DNA of 64,000 nucleotides, taken from positions 384,601 to 448,600 of the forward strand of contig JBAZYO010000004.1 in assembly GCA_041659285.1 (NCBI GenBank), in the 5' to 3' direction. The stretch comes from Vicinamibacterales bacterium (lineage in GTDB: Bacteria > Acidobacteriota > Vicinamibacteria > Vicinamibacterales > UBA2999). A program made the translations under genes and the position numbers. Shown here piece by piece: positions 1 to 9,294 of this stretch. The notes under the pieces were generated by a model. It was not told the DNA's origin. It made no database searches and saw nothing but the letters and a program-made list of their open reading frames with translations. How positions within the stretch are numbered: position 1 is the first letter of the stretch; every line of letters begins with the position of its first letter.

Positions 1-2372
1 GCCACCACGCGAATGTCGTGGCGGCTGCCGCCGGCGCCCTTGCCGATGTTCACGACGAACACGACCGGAAACTCCAGGCCCTTCGCCGCATGCACCGTCA
101 TCAGGTTCACCGCGTCGGCGGCATCGATGATCGCGTTCGACTCGTCACCGCCGGCCACCAGCTCCGCAAAGTAGTCCGACAGGCGGCCGAGCGTCGCGTA
201 GCCGCGGTTCTGGATGCGGCGGATCAAGCCACGGACCTTCTTCAGGTTCTCCCGCGCCTGCAAGAAACCGTCGCCGCCAATCTCCGCCGCATAGGCCGAC
301 TCGGCCAGCACGCGATCGACCACCTCGGCGGGCGGCAGCTGGTCCGCCATCGCAATCCAGGCGCCGGCGCTGTCGCGCGCCAGCACCAGCCGGTCGCGAT
401 CGTCCTCTTGAAGGCGCTGCGCCGGCTCCGGCATTTCGGCCGACGTCAGCGACGCCGCAATCCCTGGCGCCAGCAGCTTCAGCGCTTCATCCGACAACCG
501 GACGATGCGGGAGCGAAGGAACGCCGCGGCGCGGAGATTTGATCCGGGATCGGCCAGGTAGGCCACCAGGGCCAGCACGTCCTTGACCTCGTCGGCATCG
601 AAGAACCCGAGCCCCTTGTAGACGTAGAAGGGCACGCCGCGCCGCGCCAGGGCCGCTTCGAACAACGCGTGGCCTTCACGCGTGCGGAACAGGATGCCGA
701 TGTCGCCCGGCGCAATCGCCCGGCGCACGCCGCCCTGCCGGTCGCGGATGATGGCGCCGTCGAGCAACAGGCGCGCGATCTCGTCGGCCACGGCGTCAGC
801 CTGCGCGGCGTCGGTGTCGGCAATGACGACGGCCACCGCCTCGGCGTCGCGCGCCCCTTCATCCATCATCGGAAACGCATCGTCTTCGGAGTAGCGAAAG
901 GCGTCGGGCCGATCGGGGGCCTTCTCGACGTCGGCGAACACGTCGTTCACGAACGACAGCAGCTCCCGGACGGAGCGATAGCTGCGCGTGATGGCGGCGC
1001 GCGCCGGCGCCTCGGGCCGCAGCGCCGCGATGAAGCGGGAGGCCGCGTCGAGCACCACCACCTCGGCGTCGCGGAAGCCGTAGATCGATTGCTTGCGATC
1101 CCCGACGATGAAGATCGAGGGCGGGATCGGTCCGTGGGCCATGCCCTCGCCCGCCGCCCAGGCGCGGACCAGCTCGCGAACCAGCTGCCACTGCGCGCGG
1201 CTGGTGTCCTGGAATTCGTCCACCAGCACGTGCTCGTACCGCGACTCGAGCCGGTAGCGGCTGCGCGAGAACTCCTCCATGTGCCCGAGCAGCTTCAGCG
1301 TGCGCTCGAGCAGGTCGGGGAAGTCGAGCACGCCGTGCTTGTCGAGCGTGCGCCGGTATTCGTCCTGCGCGATGGCGAAGAGCCGGCGCACCCCGCGCGC
1401 CAGCACGATGTTGATGTCGCGGCGGTAGGCGGCGGCCGCCGCTTCGACGTGAGGGCCGAGGCCGAACACCACCGCCTTGTGCCGCTCGTAGGCGGCGGCC
1501 GACGGGTAGTCCGCCTTCTTGTGCTTCAGCCGCTTCCGCGGCTCACCGCCCTGGGTCAGCACCAGGTCCGACAGTCGATCCAGCGCGCCTCGCAGCAGCG
1601 CCGGCGACGGCCCGGGCTCCGCCATGATCAGGTCGACGTCGCGCGCCACCAGATCGAAGCCGGGCGCCAGCGGTCCGGAGGCACGAAAGGCCGCGGCACC
1701 GCCGACCGACGACACCGCGGCGCGCAGCGCCTGCAGCAGACGCTGGCAGGCCACGTCCACCGTGGTGTCGCGCCCGCGCAGGAAGCGGTTGAGCGCGTCC
1801 CATGCCACCAGGCGGCGATCGAGCAGCGCCGTGAGGCCCTTGCGCAGCCGCGGCTCGCCCAGTTCCGCGAACAGCAGCGCCACATCCGGATCGCCGGCCG
1901 AGACGCCGCGGCCGATGCCGAGCGCCCGATCGAGCGACGCCTCCACGAACCGCGGCGTCTCGGTTTCATCGGCCAGGTCGAAGCCGGGATCGACGCCGGC
2001 CTCGAGCGGGAACTCGTGGAGCAACGACAGGCAGAAGGCGTCGATGGTGCTGATCGAGATGTCGCCGAACGCATCGCGGATCTCGCGCCAGCGGTCGCCG
2101 GTCAGGCTGCCAAGGCGGTGGCGCTCGCGCAGGGTGGCCATGACGCGCTGCCGCATTTCGGCGGCGGCCTTGCGCGTGAACGTGATCGCCAGGATGTTGC
2201 GCGGGGCCACGCCAACTTCGAGCAGGCGGACGTAACGGTCCACCAGCACGCGGGTCTTGCCGGTGCCGGCCGAGGCTTCGAGCGCGATGTTCCGCGACGG
2301 ATCGACGGCGATGCGGCGGGCGCGCTGGTCCGCCGTCTCTTCGTCGAAGAGGAGCCGGGGCTGCTCAGACAT
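1..2372 (-). CDS. addA: AddA-like UvrD-family helicase (partial, C-terminus beyond window)
   Basis: ATP-dependent helicase of superfamily 1, expected to unwind DNA ends with its nuclease partner during double-strand-break processing. About 790 codons are visible and the frame stays open to the window edge. Helicase motifs can be read in order: Walker A ASAGTGKT (residues 33-40), TFTRKAA (64-70), a Walker B region LVDEFQDTSRAQ near 385, GDRKQSIYGFRD soon after, and VHAAKGLEFP near 755. The ATG at 2372-2370 lies 8 bp inside the end of the upstream nuclease gene, so the two are translationally coupled. AddA rather than RecB is inferred from the AddB-type partner; the C-terminal nuclease domain would lie outside the window. 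Confidence 0.85.
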   Translation of the reverse strand, partial: MSEQPRLLFDEETADQRARRIAVDPSRNIALEASAGTGKTRVLVDRYVRLLEVGVAPRNILAITFTRKAAAEMRQRVMATLRERHRLGSLTGDRWREIRDAFGDISISTIDAFCLSLLHEFPLEAGVDPGFDLADETETPRFVEASLDRALGIGRGVSAGDPDVALLFAELGEPRLRKGLTALLDRRLVAWDALNRFLRGRDTTVDVACQRLLQALRAAVSSVGGAAAFRASGPLAPGFDLVARDVDLIMAEPGPSPALLRGALDRLSDLVLTQGGEPRKRLKHKKADYPSAAAYERHKAVVFGLGPHVEAAAAAYRRDINIVLARGVRRLFAIAQDEYRRTLDKHGVLDFPDLLERTLKLLGHMEEFSRSRYRLESRYEHVLVDEFQDTSRAQWQLVRELVRAWAAGEGMAHGPIPPSIFIVGDRKQSIYGFRDAEVVVLDAASRFIAALRPEAPARAAITRSYRSVRELLSFVNDVFADVEKAPDRPDAFRYSEDDAFPMMDEGARDAEAVAVVIADTDAAQADAVADEIARLLLDGAIIRDRQGGVRRAIAPGDIGILFRTREGHALFEAALARRGVPFYVYKGLGFFDADEVKDVLALVAYLADPGSNLRAAAFLRSRIVRLSDEALKLLAPGIAASLTSAEMPEPAQRLQEDDRDRLVLARDSAGAWIAMADQLPPAEVVDRVLAESAYAAEIGGDGFLQARENLKKVRGLIRRIQNRGYATLGRLSDYFAELVAGGDESNAIIDAADAVNLMTVHAAKGLEFPVVFVVNIGKGAGGSRHDIRVV

Positions 2373-5313
2373 CGTCAACCCCTGCCTCGTCGCCGATGCC
2401 GCCGGGGTTGCGGCACACCGCCACGAACGCGCACATCGCGCAGAGGTTCCGCGTTTCCGGCCGCGGCGGATAGTGTCCGGCGGCGATGTCGTCCAGCGCC
2501 TGCACCAGGCGATGCCCGGCGGCGGCCACCAGTTGGTCGAATGACTTGCCGCGCTCTTCGAGCGGCCACACCGCGTCCGGGCCTTCGAACGACAGGTACA
2601 TCGCCTCGCTGGGGGCGATATCGCGGCCGCGCTCGGCCGACAGCCGTGCCCGCACGCCGGCGCTGTAGATCGGCAATTGCAGCGCCACCTTCCGGTCCGG
2701 CACGTACTTGGTCTTGTAGTCGATCAGGCGGAAGGTGCCGTCGGCGAGCACGTCCACGCGATCGATCTTCGCGCGCAGCCGCACCCGGCGGCTGGTGCCG
2801 TCTTCACCGGTGAACGCGAACTCGCCGTCGAGTTCGTACTCCATCAGTCGCTCGCGAATCTCGACGCCGCGCTCCGCTTCCATGGCGAACACGCGGTCGG
2901 CGATCCCCGACCCGACCGCGGAGCCGAACAGCCGCGCCCGCTCGAGGCCGGCCTCCGAGGGCGACAGCGTGGCGAGGGCGGGTTCGCAGATCTCGACGAA
3001 GAGCGCGCGCGCCTCGGTCATGCCGGCCGCGGTAATGCGGCCGCGGCCGCGGGCCTGCCACTCGTGAAAGAACCGTTCGAACAGCTCGTGCAGGAACCGG
3101 CCGCGTTCGAGCGGCGACCGCGTGTCTTCGTCCTCGGGCTCCTCGGCGACCTGCAGCACGTTGGCGACGTAGAACTGGAACGGGCATTTCAGGTAGCGCT
3201 CCAGCCGGCTCACGCTCACGCGCGGCAGCGTCCACGGCCCGGCCTGCCCCTCGAAGCGCGCCCGATCGCGGCCGGCGCCGCCGGCCCGCACCCGCGCCCA
3301 GCGCGCCGCGCTCTCCGGCATCGCCCCGGCGGGAACGGCGTTGGCGGCCAGCGCTTCGTACATGAACACGCGGACCGACGGATCGACCGTGGACACCTCT
3401 CGCGAGAGGCCGAACGACGGCAGGTCCTCCAGGAACGCGGACGGCTCCACCACCGCATCCGCTTCGAGCGCGAACGTCGAAGCGCGGGTCCGCAGCCGCG
3501 CCGAGCCCAGCAAGTCGCGGAACGACGCGCGCGCGAATCGCACGAGGTCGCGTTCCTGGTGAATGGCCACCCGGTCCGGGCGCGCGGGCTCCAACTGCGC
3601 CAGCAGCGACTGCGGATAGAAGATGTTGCGGCGCGGGCGCTCGGGCCACTCCCCTTCCACCAGCCCCAGCACCTGCAGATCGTCGAACTCGGCAAAGCGC
3701 GCCGCCTGGGCGTCCACGATCTGGAGGCCGCCCTCGCCGGTGCGGATCGCGAACGTCTGGGCGCCGAGCCAGCGCCGCACGGCGGCCGCCAGATCGGCCA
3801 CGGTGCCGGAGGCGCCGGGATCGTGACGGCGGCAGGCCTCGCCGAGTCCCGACAGGGCGAGCATGACCGCGGCCCGCACGCGGTCGCGCCGGTCGTTGCC
3901 GGGCAGCGGCCGGTCGTGACGCTCGAGGAACGACCGCAGGAGATCGACGTGATCGACGAGCGGACGCGATTCCGCCAGCGGCGCCAGCAGCGTGGCGGCG
4001 GCGAGCGCCGCGGCAAATGCCGGCCTCGCCGATCCGCCGCAGGCCTCGGCGAACGAGGCGAGGCGATCGAACCCGCCGAGATATCGCTGCTCCGCCAGCG
4101 TGACGTCGAGGGCGGCGATCGATTCGCGGGCGACCTCGACCCCGTCCACCTCGAACCGGAAGTGCGGCGAGCGCAGCAACGCGACCAGCGCGCGGCGCGT
4201 GAACGCCGCGGCCACGCATTCCATGGCGACATCAACCGCCGCCGCGTACGGCTCCGCGGCCAGCGGCAGCGTGTCGAGCGCCTCGAACGGAATGCCGGCG
4301 CCGTGAAACACGTCGCGCGCGAGGTAGAGATACGGCAGCGGCCGGGCGACGACCAGCGCCGTCTTCTCGAGGCGAACCGCGCGGCCCGATCGGCGATCCG
4401 ACTTGAGCCGCCTGGCCACGCCTTCCAGCTCCTCTTCGCGATCGCGGTACTCGAAGACGAACGGCAACTCGCCCGCGGCGCCGGCCGGCACGACGATGGC
4501 CGGCGCGGGAGCGGAGGGGCCGGCCGCGACTTCTTCGATGCCGACGAAGGCGAGGCGCAGGCGATCGAGATACCCGGCCTCGAGGGTTCCGTCGGTGGCG
4601 ATCACGTCGATGCGGTCGAGGCCGCCGATGCTGGTGAGCATGGCGACATCCGCCGGCCACAGCCCGTCCGGGTCCAACGGCCGGTCGCCCACGGCGATCA
4701 CGATGTGGCGCAGCGGATGGGCGGCCGCGGTGTCGATCAAGCGCAGGCGCGCGGCGTGCTCGTCGAGCGCGCCGCTTTCGAGCAGCCGCGCTTCGTAGCC
4801 GCGAAAGGCCGCCACCAGGAAGCGGGTTTGCTCGAGCAGTTGCGCCGCGCCTCGATCGGAATCGGCGGCCGGCGCCAGCTCAAGGGTCAGCAGGCGATCG
4901 AAGTCGTCCACCGTGCGGTGCAAGCGGCGGAGGTAGTCGTAGAGCGCCAGCATTTCGGCGACCAGGGCCGGGCGCACGTGAAAAGGAGGCGGCAGGCCGG
5001 CGTCTTCGGCATCGCGGGCAGCCGCCGCCACCAGCGCCTCGCGCTCGAAGCCCGACAGGCTGCGCGCGTCGGGCAACAGCCGCGCGATCAGCAGGTCGTA
5101 GAGGTCGGTGCGCGTGCCAATCGCGGGCGCGGCGGCCTCGGCACCCAGGCGATCCCGCAGGGTGCGCCGGAGTTGCTCGCCCGCCGCCCGGGTCGGGACC
5201 AGGATAAAAGCGTCGGCGCCGGCGGCATGGGCGCCGGCCATCTCGACGAGGTGCGCGCGAAAGCCCGCCAGATCTGGCGCGCGCAAGAGGCGCGTGCGTC
5301 GGGGCGTGATCAC
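2365..5313 (-). CDS. addB: AddB-like PD-(D/E)XK nuclease with Fe-S cysteines
   Basis: Nuclease partner of the AddAB recombination complex, about 982 aa from the GTG at 5313. That GTG forms a GTGA overlap with the stop of the upstream gene; a longer upstream extension reads as non-protein-like sequence. The C-terminal third holds the nuclease core: GRFLHELFERFF, then a DRVD...LIDYKTKYVPD segment (DYK near residue 864). A cysteine in LKCPFQF (near 709) and a C-x2-C-x5-C cluster near 955 match the four-cysteine iron-sulfur staple of AddB nucleases. The N-terminal helicase fold is degenerate, as is usual for AddB. Confidence 0.8.
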   Translation of the reverse strand: MITPRRTRLLRAPDLAGFRAHLVEMAGAHAAGADAFILVPTRAAGEQLRRTLRDRLGAEAAAPAIGTRTDLYDLLIARLLPDARSLSGFEREALVAAAARDAEDAGLPPPFHVRPALVAEMLALYDYLRRLHRTVDDFDRLLTLELAPAADSDRGAAQLLEQTRFLVAAFRGYEARLLESGALDEHAARLRLIDTAAAHPLRHIVIAVGDRPLDPDGLWPADVAMLTSIGGLDRIDVIATDGTLEAGYLDRLRLAFVGIEEVAAGPSAPAPAIVVPAGAAGELPFVFEYRDREEELEGVARRLKSDRRSGRAVRLEKTALVVARPLPYLYLARDVFHGAGIPFEALDTLPLAAEPYAAAVDVAMECVAAAFTRRALVALLRSPHFRFEVDGVEVARESIAALDVTLAEQRYLGGFDRLASFAEACGGSARPAFAAALAAATLLAPLAESRPLVDHVDLLRSFLERHDRPLPGNDRRDRVRAAVMLALSGLGEACRRHDPGASGTVADLAAAVRRWLGAQTFAIRTGEGGLQIVDAQAARFAEFDDLQVLGLVEGEWPERPRRNIFYPQSLLAQLEPARPDRVAIHQERDLVRFARASFRDLLGSARLRTRASTFALEADAVVEPSAFLEDLPSFGLSREVSTVDPSVRVFMYEALAANAVPAGAMPESAARWARVRAGGAGRDRARFEGQAGPWTLPRVSVSRLERYLKCPFQFYVANVLQVAEEPEDEDTRSPLERGRFLHELFERFFHEWQARGRGRITAAGMTEARALFVEICEPALATLSPSEAGLERARLFGSAVGSGIADRVFAMEAERGVEIRERLMEYELDGEFAFTGEDGTSRRVRLRAKIDRVDVLADGTFRLIDYKTKYVPDRKVALQLPIYSAGVRARLSAERGRDIAPSEAMYLSFEGPDAVWPLEERGKSFDQLVAAAGHRLVQALDDIAAGHYPPRPETRNLCAMCAFVAVCRNPGGIGDEAGVDDV

Positions 5314-6698
5314 CGGGGCGATGGAGGCTCCATGGCCGCCGCAAGGTCGGCGCGGGCACGTTGGTAGAGCATGAGGGCGCCGGCGGCCGCGGACGAGGCG
5401 CGCTGGGCCAGGTCGATGTTGTTGGCCGACACGGACTCCGTTCGGAGGCGCAGGGCATTCTCCGCCAGCTCCCATGCGCTGCGGATCAAGGCGTGCCCGT
5501 TGGCCAGCTCGGGCGGCGGCGTCACCTTGGCGATCTTCCGCGAGGCGCCGGCGAGCCGCGTGGCGAGCGGGCCGATGGTGTGGAGCGGCGGGCCCGACAA
5601 GGTCCGTACCTGGTCGAGACTCACCGTCGCGTTCCTGAACGTGTTGAACGCGCCGTTCATGGCGCGGCGGTAACGGCGGTACGCTAGCGCCCGCTTCTCC
5701 CACTGCTTGCGCGTTTCGCGGCCCTGCACGGCGCCCTCGGCTTGCAGATCGAGCGTCGCGAGCAGCGCCGCCACTTCACCGGCACGCTGCCCGCCCAGGC
5801 GCCGATCCTCGTCCTTCACCCGCTCGCGCAACCGCTCGAACTCGGCAGCGTCGCCCTTGAGCGACAGCTTCACGGCCGCCTGGAGCGTGCGCTGGCGGAG
5901 GGCCGTGTAGTCGCGTTCGACCTCGTGCTCCTGGCGGAGGTCGCCGCTCACGCTGTGCCGCACGCGATCGGCCCACGCCTGCGGCAACAGCCCGACGGCG
6001 CGGTCGAGCAGGCGGAGCACCGATTGCAGCAGCGTGACGCGCTCGCCCGGCGACTCGGCGAGGGAAGCCGCGGCGACCAGCTGTTCCACCAGCTCGGCGT
6101 CGGTCGGCGGCGGCAGCGGCGGGGGCGGCGGCACCGCGAGCGGCGCGCTCAGCGACAGGTCGAAGCGGGTCTGGCCGACGGCCACGCGCAGTTGCGAGAT
6201 GATCTCGTCCAGCACGTCCAGCGACTGCCGCACTTCGCCGATGCGATAGCCGTAGTGCGAAGCGGGCCAGTCGGCCAGCGACTGGCGGGCGCGCTCGGCG
6301 GTGGCCAGCCGCACGCCTGGATCCGCCACGCGCGAGACGTCGTTCAAGGCCTTGGCCACCCCGGCGCTGAATTTCGCGAAGTCGTCTTCGCCGCGGGTCT
6401 CGGCGTAGGCGACCGCGCGCACCGATTCCGCGTACAGTTCCGTTCGCGGCCAGTCCACGCGCCCCGACGGGATGTTCACGAGGTGCAATTCCACGGGATC
6501 GCTGGTCAATTGGGTCGGAATGGAGAAGATCACGCGGTCGGCCACGCGGGCCCACTCGCCGTAACTGGCCAGCACGCGCCCGTCCGCCAGGAAGACGCGG
6601 AACAGCACGCGGCTCGCCGGCGACTGCGCGGCGGCAGCCACCGGCACGAGAGCGGCGATAAGCAAAAGGGCGGCAGTTGACCTGCGGGTGCGCAACAT
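5310..6698 (-). CDS. secreted protein of unknown function, first gene of an addAB-like operon
   Basis: Encodes 462 aa. The ATG at 6698 begins a clear signal peptide (MLRTRRSTAALLLIAALVPV, cleavage after an AAAAQ-type site). The mature part is largely alpha-helical with many charged residues, a proline run (PPPPPLPPP) near residue 200 and no catalytic motif I recognise. The stop overlaps the GTG start of the AddB-like gene by 4 bp, so the gene probably shares a transcript with the recombination pair although the product is predicted to be exported. Function unknown. Confidence 0.6.
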   Translation of the reverse strand: MLRTRRSTAALLLIAALVPVAAAAQSPASRVLFRVFLADGRVLASYGEWARVADRVIFSIPTQLTSDPVELHLVNIPSGRVDWPRTELYAESVRAVAYAETRGEDDFAKFSAGVAKALNDVSRVADPGVRLATAERARQSLADWPASHYGYRIGEVRQSLDVLDEIISQLRVAVGQTRFDLSLSAPLAVPPPPPLPPPTDAELVEQLVAAASLAESPGERVTLLQSVLRLLDRAVGLLPQAWADRVRHSVSGDLRQEHEVERDYTALRQRTLQAAVKLSLKGDAAEFERLRERVKDEDRRLGGQRAGEVAALLATLDLQAEGAVQGRETRKQWEKRALAYRRYRRAMNGAFNTFRNATVSLDQVRTLSGPPLHTIGPLATRLAGASRKIAKVTPPPELANGHALIRSAWELAENALRLRTESVSANNIDLAQRASSAAAGALMLYQRARADLAAAMEPPSPR

Positions 6699-6762
6699 GT
6701 GCGGGGCTTGTCGGTTTACCCGCCGTAGCTTTAGCGAAGGCGGGAAGGTTAGTTTATCGCCT

Positions 6763-6804
6763 TGTGGAAATCCTGTGGACGAACGGTCTAAAAACTGTGG
6801 ATGA
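6763..6804 (+). other. cluster of three DnaA-box-like sites
   Basis: Three same-orientation copies of TGTGGANNN occur at 6763 (TGTGGAAAT), 6774 (TGTGGACGA) and 6796 (TGTGGATGA). Compared with the DnaA-box complement TGTGGATAA they match 7, 7 and 8 of 9 bases. Start-to-start distances are 11 and 22 bp, so all would lie on one face of the helix. The gap between the divergent genes is also locally AT-richer. No dnaA, dnaN or other origin marker is nearby, so this may be a DnaA-responsive promoter, a minor site or chance. Confidence 0.3.
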
Positions 6805-6892
6805 CGCGACAGCGAAAATAAAGTCAGGGCCGTTGTTCCTCTGAACTTGACGCCCGAAATCCGCAAACCGCCGCTTTCGCGCGGCGCTTCGC

Positions 6893-6920
6893 TTGATCCG
6901 TTCCACCAACGACATACAAT
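6893..6920 (+). promoter_or_regulatory. putative sigma-70 promoter for the small protein gene and ansB
   Basis: TTGATC (6893-6898) and TACAAT (6915-6920) are separated by 16 bp. Transcription would start near 6927, only about 8 nt before the GTG at 6935, so the message would be nearly leaderless. No Shine-Dalgarno sequence is visible before that GTG. Confidence 0.35.
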
Positions 6921-6934
6921 CGTCGTCTCTCACC

Positions 6935-7150
6935 GTGACTGTCCAATTTTTCGAAGAGCACATTGCTGGTCGCACGTACCAGATCGAGGTTTCGCCGGTG
7001 TCGGCGGAGCGCTGGCGCGCCCAAATCGCGCGGCGGCCGGGGATCCAGACCTCGTTGATGCCCTTCTACGGCAAGACGCCCGAAGATGCAGCACGAGAGC
7101 TGAGCAACTGGCTGACTCTCGTATCCGGCGTGGCCCCAGCCAAGACATAA
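6935..7150 (+). CDS. small conserved-looking hypothetical protein
   Basis: About 71 aa from the GTG at 6935; an in-frame TTG at 6893 would add 14 residues but overlaps the predicted -35 box. The sequence is protein-like (MTVQFFEEHIAGRTYQIEV..., then WRAQIARRPG and a helical C-terminus with AARELSNWLTL), resembling small domains that modify or bind a ligand, but I do not recognise the family. It lies 10 bp upstream of the asparaginase gene on the same strand and may be cotranscribed with it. Confidence 0.5.
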   Translation: MTVQFFEEHIAGRTYQIEVSPVSAERWRAQIARRPGIQTSLMPFYGKTPEDAARELSNWLTLVSGVAPAKT

Positions 7151-7160
7151 TCAACCCACC

Positions 7161-8261
7161 ATGACCCGACTCGTCTTCCGTCCGACACTCGTGTTGGCGT
7201 TCGCCCTGCTGTGCCTCTCCGTTGCCGGCCCGGCCCCGGTCCTCGCCCAGCCCGACCGCGGCGCACTCCCGCGCGTCCACTTCGTCGCCACCGGCGGCAC
7301 CATTTCCAACCGCGACGGCGGCCGGCTCACCGCGGAGGAGCTGGCCAGGTCCATGCCCGGCGTGGATCGATATGCCCGTCTCACCTTCGAGCAGTTCGCC
7401 AACGTGGCCAGCAGCGAGTTGACCCTGCAGCAATGGGTCGGGCTCTCGAAGCGCATCAACGAGATTTTCGCCAAGGAAAAGGACGTCGCCGGCGTCGTCG
7501 TGACCAGCGGTACCGACACGCTTGAAGAAACGGCGTTCTTCCTGCACCTGACCGTCCGCGACCCGAGGCCCGTCGTCCTGGTGGGATCGATGCGCAACCC
7601 CAGCACGCTGGGCTACGAAGGCGCCGCGAACCTGCTCGAGGGCGTGCGCGTGGCCGCCGACCCAGGCGCGCGCAACAAGGGCGCGCTGGTGGTGCTTAAC
7701 GATGAGATCAACTCCGCCCGCAACGTGACCAAGACCGACGCGCTCCGCCTGCAGACGTTCCGCAGCCGCGAGTACGGGCAGCTGGGCGTGGTGGACCGCG
7801 ACCGGGTGGTGTTCTTCAGCCAGATCACGCAGCGCACCAACGAGCGCGTCGAGTTCGACCTGTCGAAGGTCACCGAGTTGCCGCGCGTGGACGTGATTTG
7901 GGTGTACCAGGGCGCGTCCGGCGACCTGATCAAGGCCGCGGTTGACAACGGCGCCAAGGGCATCGTGATGGCCGTGGCGGGCGCGGGCGCCCTCAGCGGC
8001 ACGCAGAGCGAGGGGCTGGCCTACGCCGCCGGGAAAGGCGTGTTCATCGTCAACAGCACGCGAACGGGCAGCGGCCGCATTGCGCCGCCGCGCGGTGATT
8101 TGCCCGCCCCGGCCCAGGCCAACGAGGCCCAGCGCCGGCGCCGGCAGTTCAGCGTGGCCGGTGAGGACCACACGCCGATCAAGGCGCGCGTGTTGTTGAT
8201 GCTGGCGCTGACCCGGACCACCGACCGCAACGAGATTCAGCGCATCTTCAGCGAGTACTAG
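7161..8261 (+). CDS. ansB: type II L-asparaginase, exported
   Basis: Hydrolyses L-asparagine to aspartate and ammonia, probably in the periplasm. The 366-aa product starts with a signal peptide ending near ALAQ (about residue 30). Both catalytic threonine motifs are intact: ATGGTIS (43-49), supplying the nucleophile, and SGTDTLEET (116-124), supplying the second Thr-Asp pair. A C-terminal YAAGKGVFIVNSTRTGSG segment also fits the family. Length is normal for bacterial type II enzymes with a leader. It is convergent with the downstream hydrolase. Confidence 0.92.
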   Translation: MTRLVFRPTLVLAFALLCLSVAGPAPVLAQPDRGALPRVHFVATGGTISNRDGGRLTAEELARSMPGVDRYARLTFEQFANVASSELTLQQWVGLSKRINEIFAKEKDVAGVVVTSGTDTLEETAFFLHLTVRDPRPVVLVGSMRNPSTLGYEGAANLLEGVRVAADPGARNKGALVVLNDEINSARNVTKTDALRLQTFRSREYGQLGVVDRDRVVFFSQITQRTNERVEFDLSKVTELPRVDVIWVYQGASGDLIKAAVDNGAKGIVMAVAGAGALSGTQSEGLAYAAGKGVFIVNSTRTGSGRIAPPRGDLPAPAQANEAQRRRRQFSVAGEDHTPIKARVLLMLALTRTTDRNEIQRIFSEY

Positions 8262-8275
8262 GACTCGGAAACGCG

Positions 8276-9232
8276 CTATGCCTTCAGGAACGGCCGGAGT
8301 TCGGCCAGCACCTCGGCCGGCACGTCTTCCTGCAGGTTGTGACCGCCGGGCAGGCCCTTGCCGGTCACGTTGACGCCGCGCTCTTTCCAGATTGCCAGCA
8401 CGTCGTAGATCCGGCCCATCGGTCCCTTCAGGCCCCACAGGGTCATCACCGGGCAGGCGATCTTCTTGTTGAGATCCGCCTCGTCGTGCTTGAGGTCGAT
8501 CGACGCGCTGGCACGATAGTCTTCGCACATGCCGTGGATGTTGGCCGGGTCGAGGTTGGCGCGAAGGTACTCGAGCTGGACGTCCGTGGTCGCGCGCGCC
8601 TTCTGCGCTTCGTACTGCGCCTTCAACTGTTCCTCGGGCCCCGGCGCCGGACGCACGTTGTTGAACCAGTGGAAGTAGGCCTGGATGAACTCGATGGTGA
8701 CGTGGGTGTAGAGGTAGTGGGTCGGGACGATGTCGAACACGGCCAGCTTCGTCACCTTGTCGGCGTGATCGAGGGCCAGGCGATGTCCCACGCGCCCGCC
8801 GCGGTCGTGGCCGACCACCGCGAACTTGTCGAAGCCGAAGCTCTTCATCACCTCGACCTGGTCGAGCGCCATCGCGCGCTTCGAGTAGTTGGCGTGGTTC
8901 TCGCCGTCGGGCGGCTTGCTGCTGTCGCCGTAGCCGCGCAGGTCCGGCACGATCACCGTGTAGTCTTTCGCCAGTTCCGGCGCGATCAGGCGCATCGACA
9001 CGTGCGTTTGCGGCGCGCCGTGCATCAGCAACAGCGGCGGTCCCGAGCCGGCGTGCACCAGGTTGATCTCGGCGCCTGACGTTTTCACCCGCGCCGCCTT
9101 GAAGCCCGGAAAGAAGCGAAGGGTGTCGCCCTGCGCCGACGCGATCGTCGTCTTTCCCACAACGCTGGTCGCAGCCAGCGCCGCCGTCATCTGCAATAAC
9201 TCACGCCGGTTCAGAACGTCCATGGGCGGCAT
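8276..9232 (-). CDS. Tat-exported alpha/beta hydrolase, haloacetate dehalogenase-like
   Basis: Alpha/beta hydrolase of 318 aa closest in motif to fluoroacetate dehalogenase and related epoxide hydrolases. Visible elements: twin-arginine leader NRRELLQM (8-15), oxyanion region HGAPQTH, nucleophile in GHDRGGRVGH (Asp143, followed by Arg144 and Arg147), Asp167 in FDIVP, the HW pair at 188-189, Tyr239 in EDYRAS and His298 in LPGGH. In characterised fluoroacetate dehalogenases the equivalent two Arg bind the carboxylate and His/Trp/Tyr bind the leaving fluoride. Substrate is inferred, not shown; export is unusual for that activity. An ATG at 9223 is an alternative start. Confidence 0.75.
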   Translation of the reverse strand: MPPMDVLNRRELLQMTAALAATSVVGKTTIASAQGDTLRFFPGFKAARVKTSGAEINLVHAGSGPPLLLMHGAPQTHVSMRLIAPELAKDYTVIVPDLRGYGDSSKPPDGENHANYSKRAMALDQVEVMKSFGFDKFAVVGHDRGGRVGHRLALDHADKVTKLAVFDIVPTHYLYTHVTIEFIQAYFHWFNNVRPAPGPEEQLKAQYEAQKARATTDVQLEYLRANLDPANIHGMCEDYRASASIDLKHDEADLNKKIACPVMTLWGLKGPMGRIYDVLAIWKERGVNVTGKGLPGGHNLQEDVPAEVLAELRPFLKA

Positions 9233-9294
9233 TCTAGCCGACTTCGATCCGAAGCCAGACAGGACCCGCCTGCGGCCCTGCTTGGGATCGCTCC

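Noticed and set aside
669..2813. Long plus-strand open frame opposite addA
   Set aside because: Antisense shadow of the helicase in high-GC DNA; Arg/His/Gly/Gln-rich with no domain, while the minus strand shows helicase motifs.
2677..5367. 896-codon plus-strand frame opposite addB
   Set aside because: Low-complexity composition and no motifs; the opposite strand encodes the nuclease.
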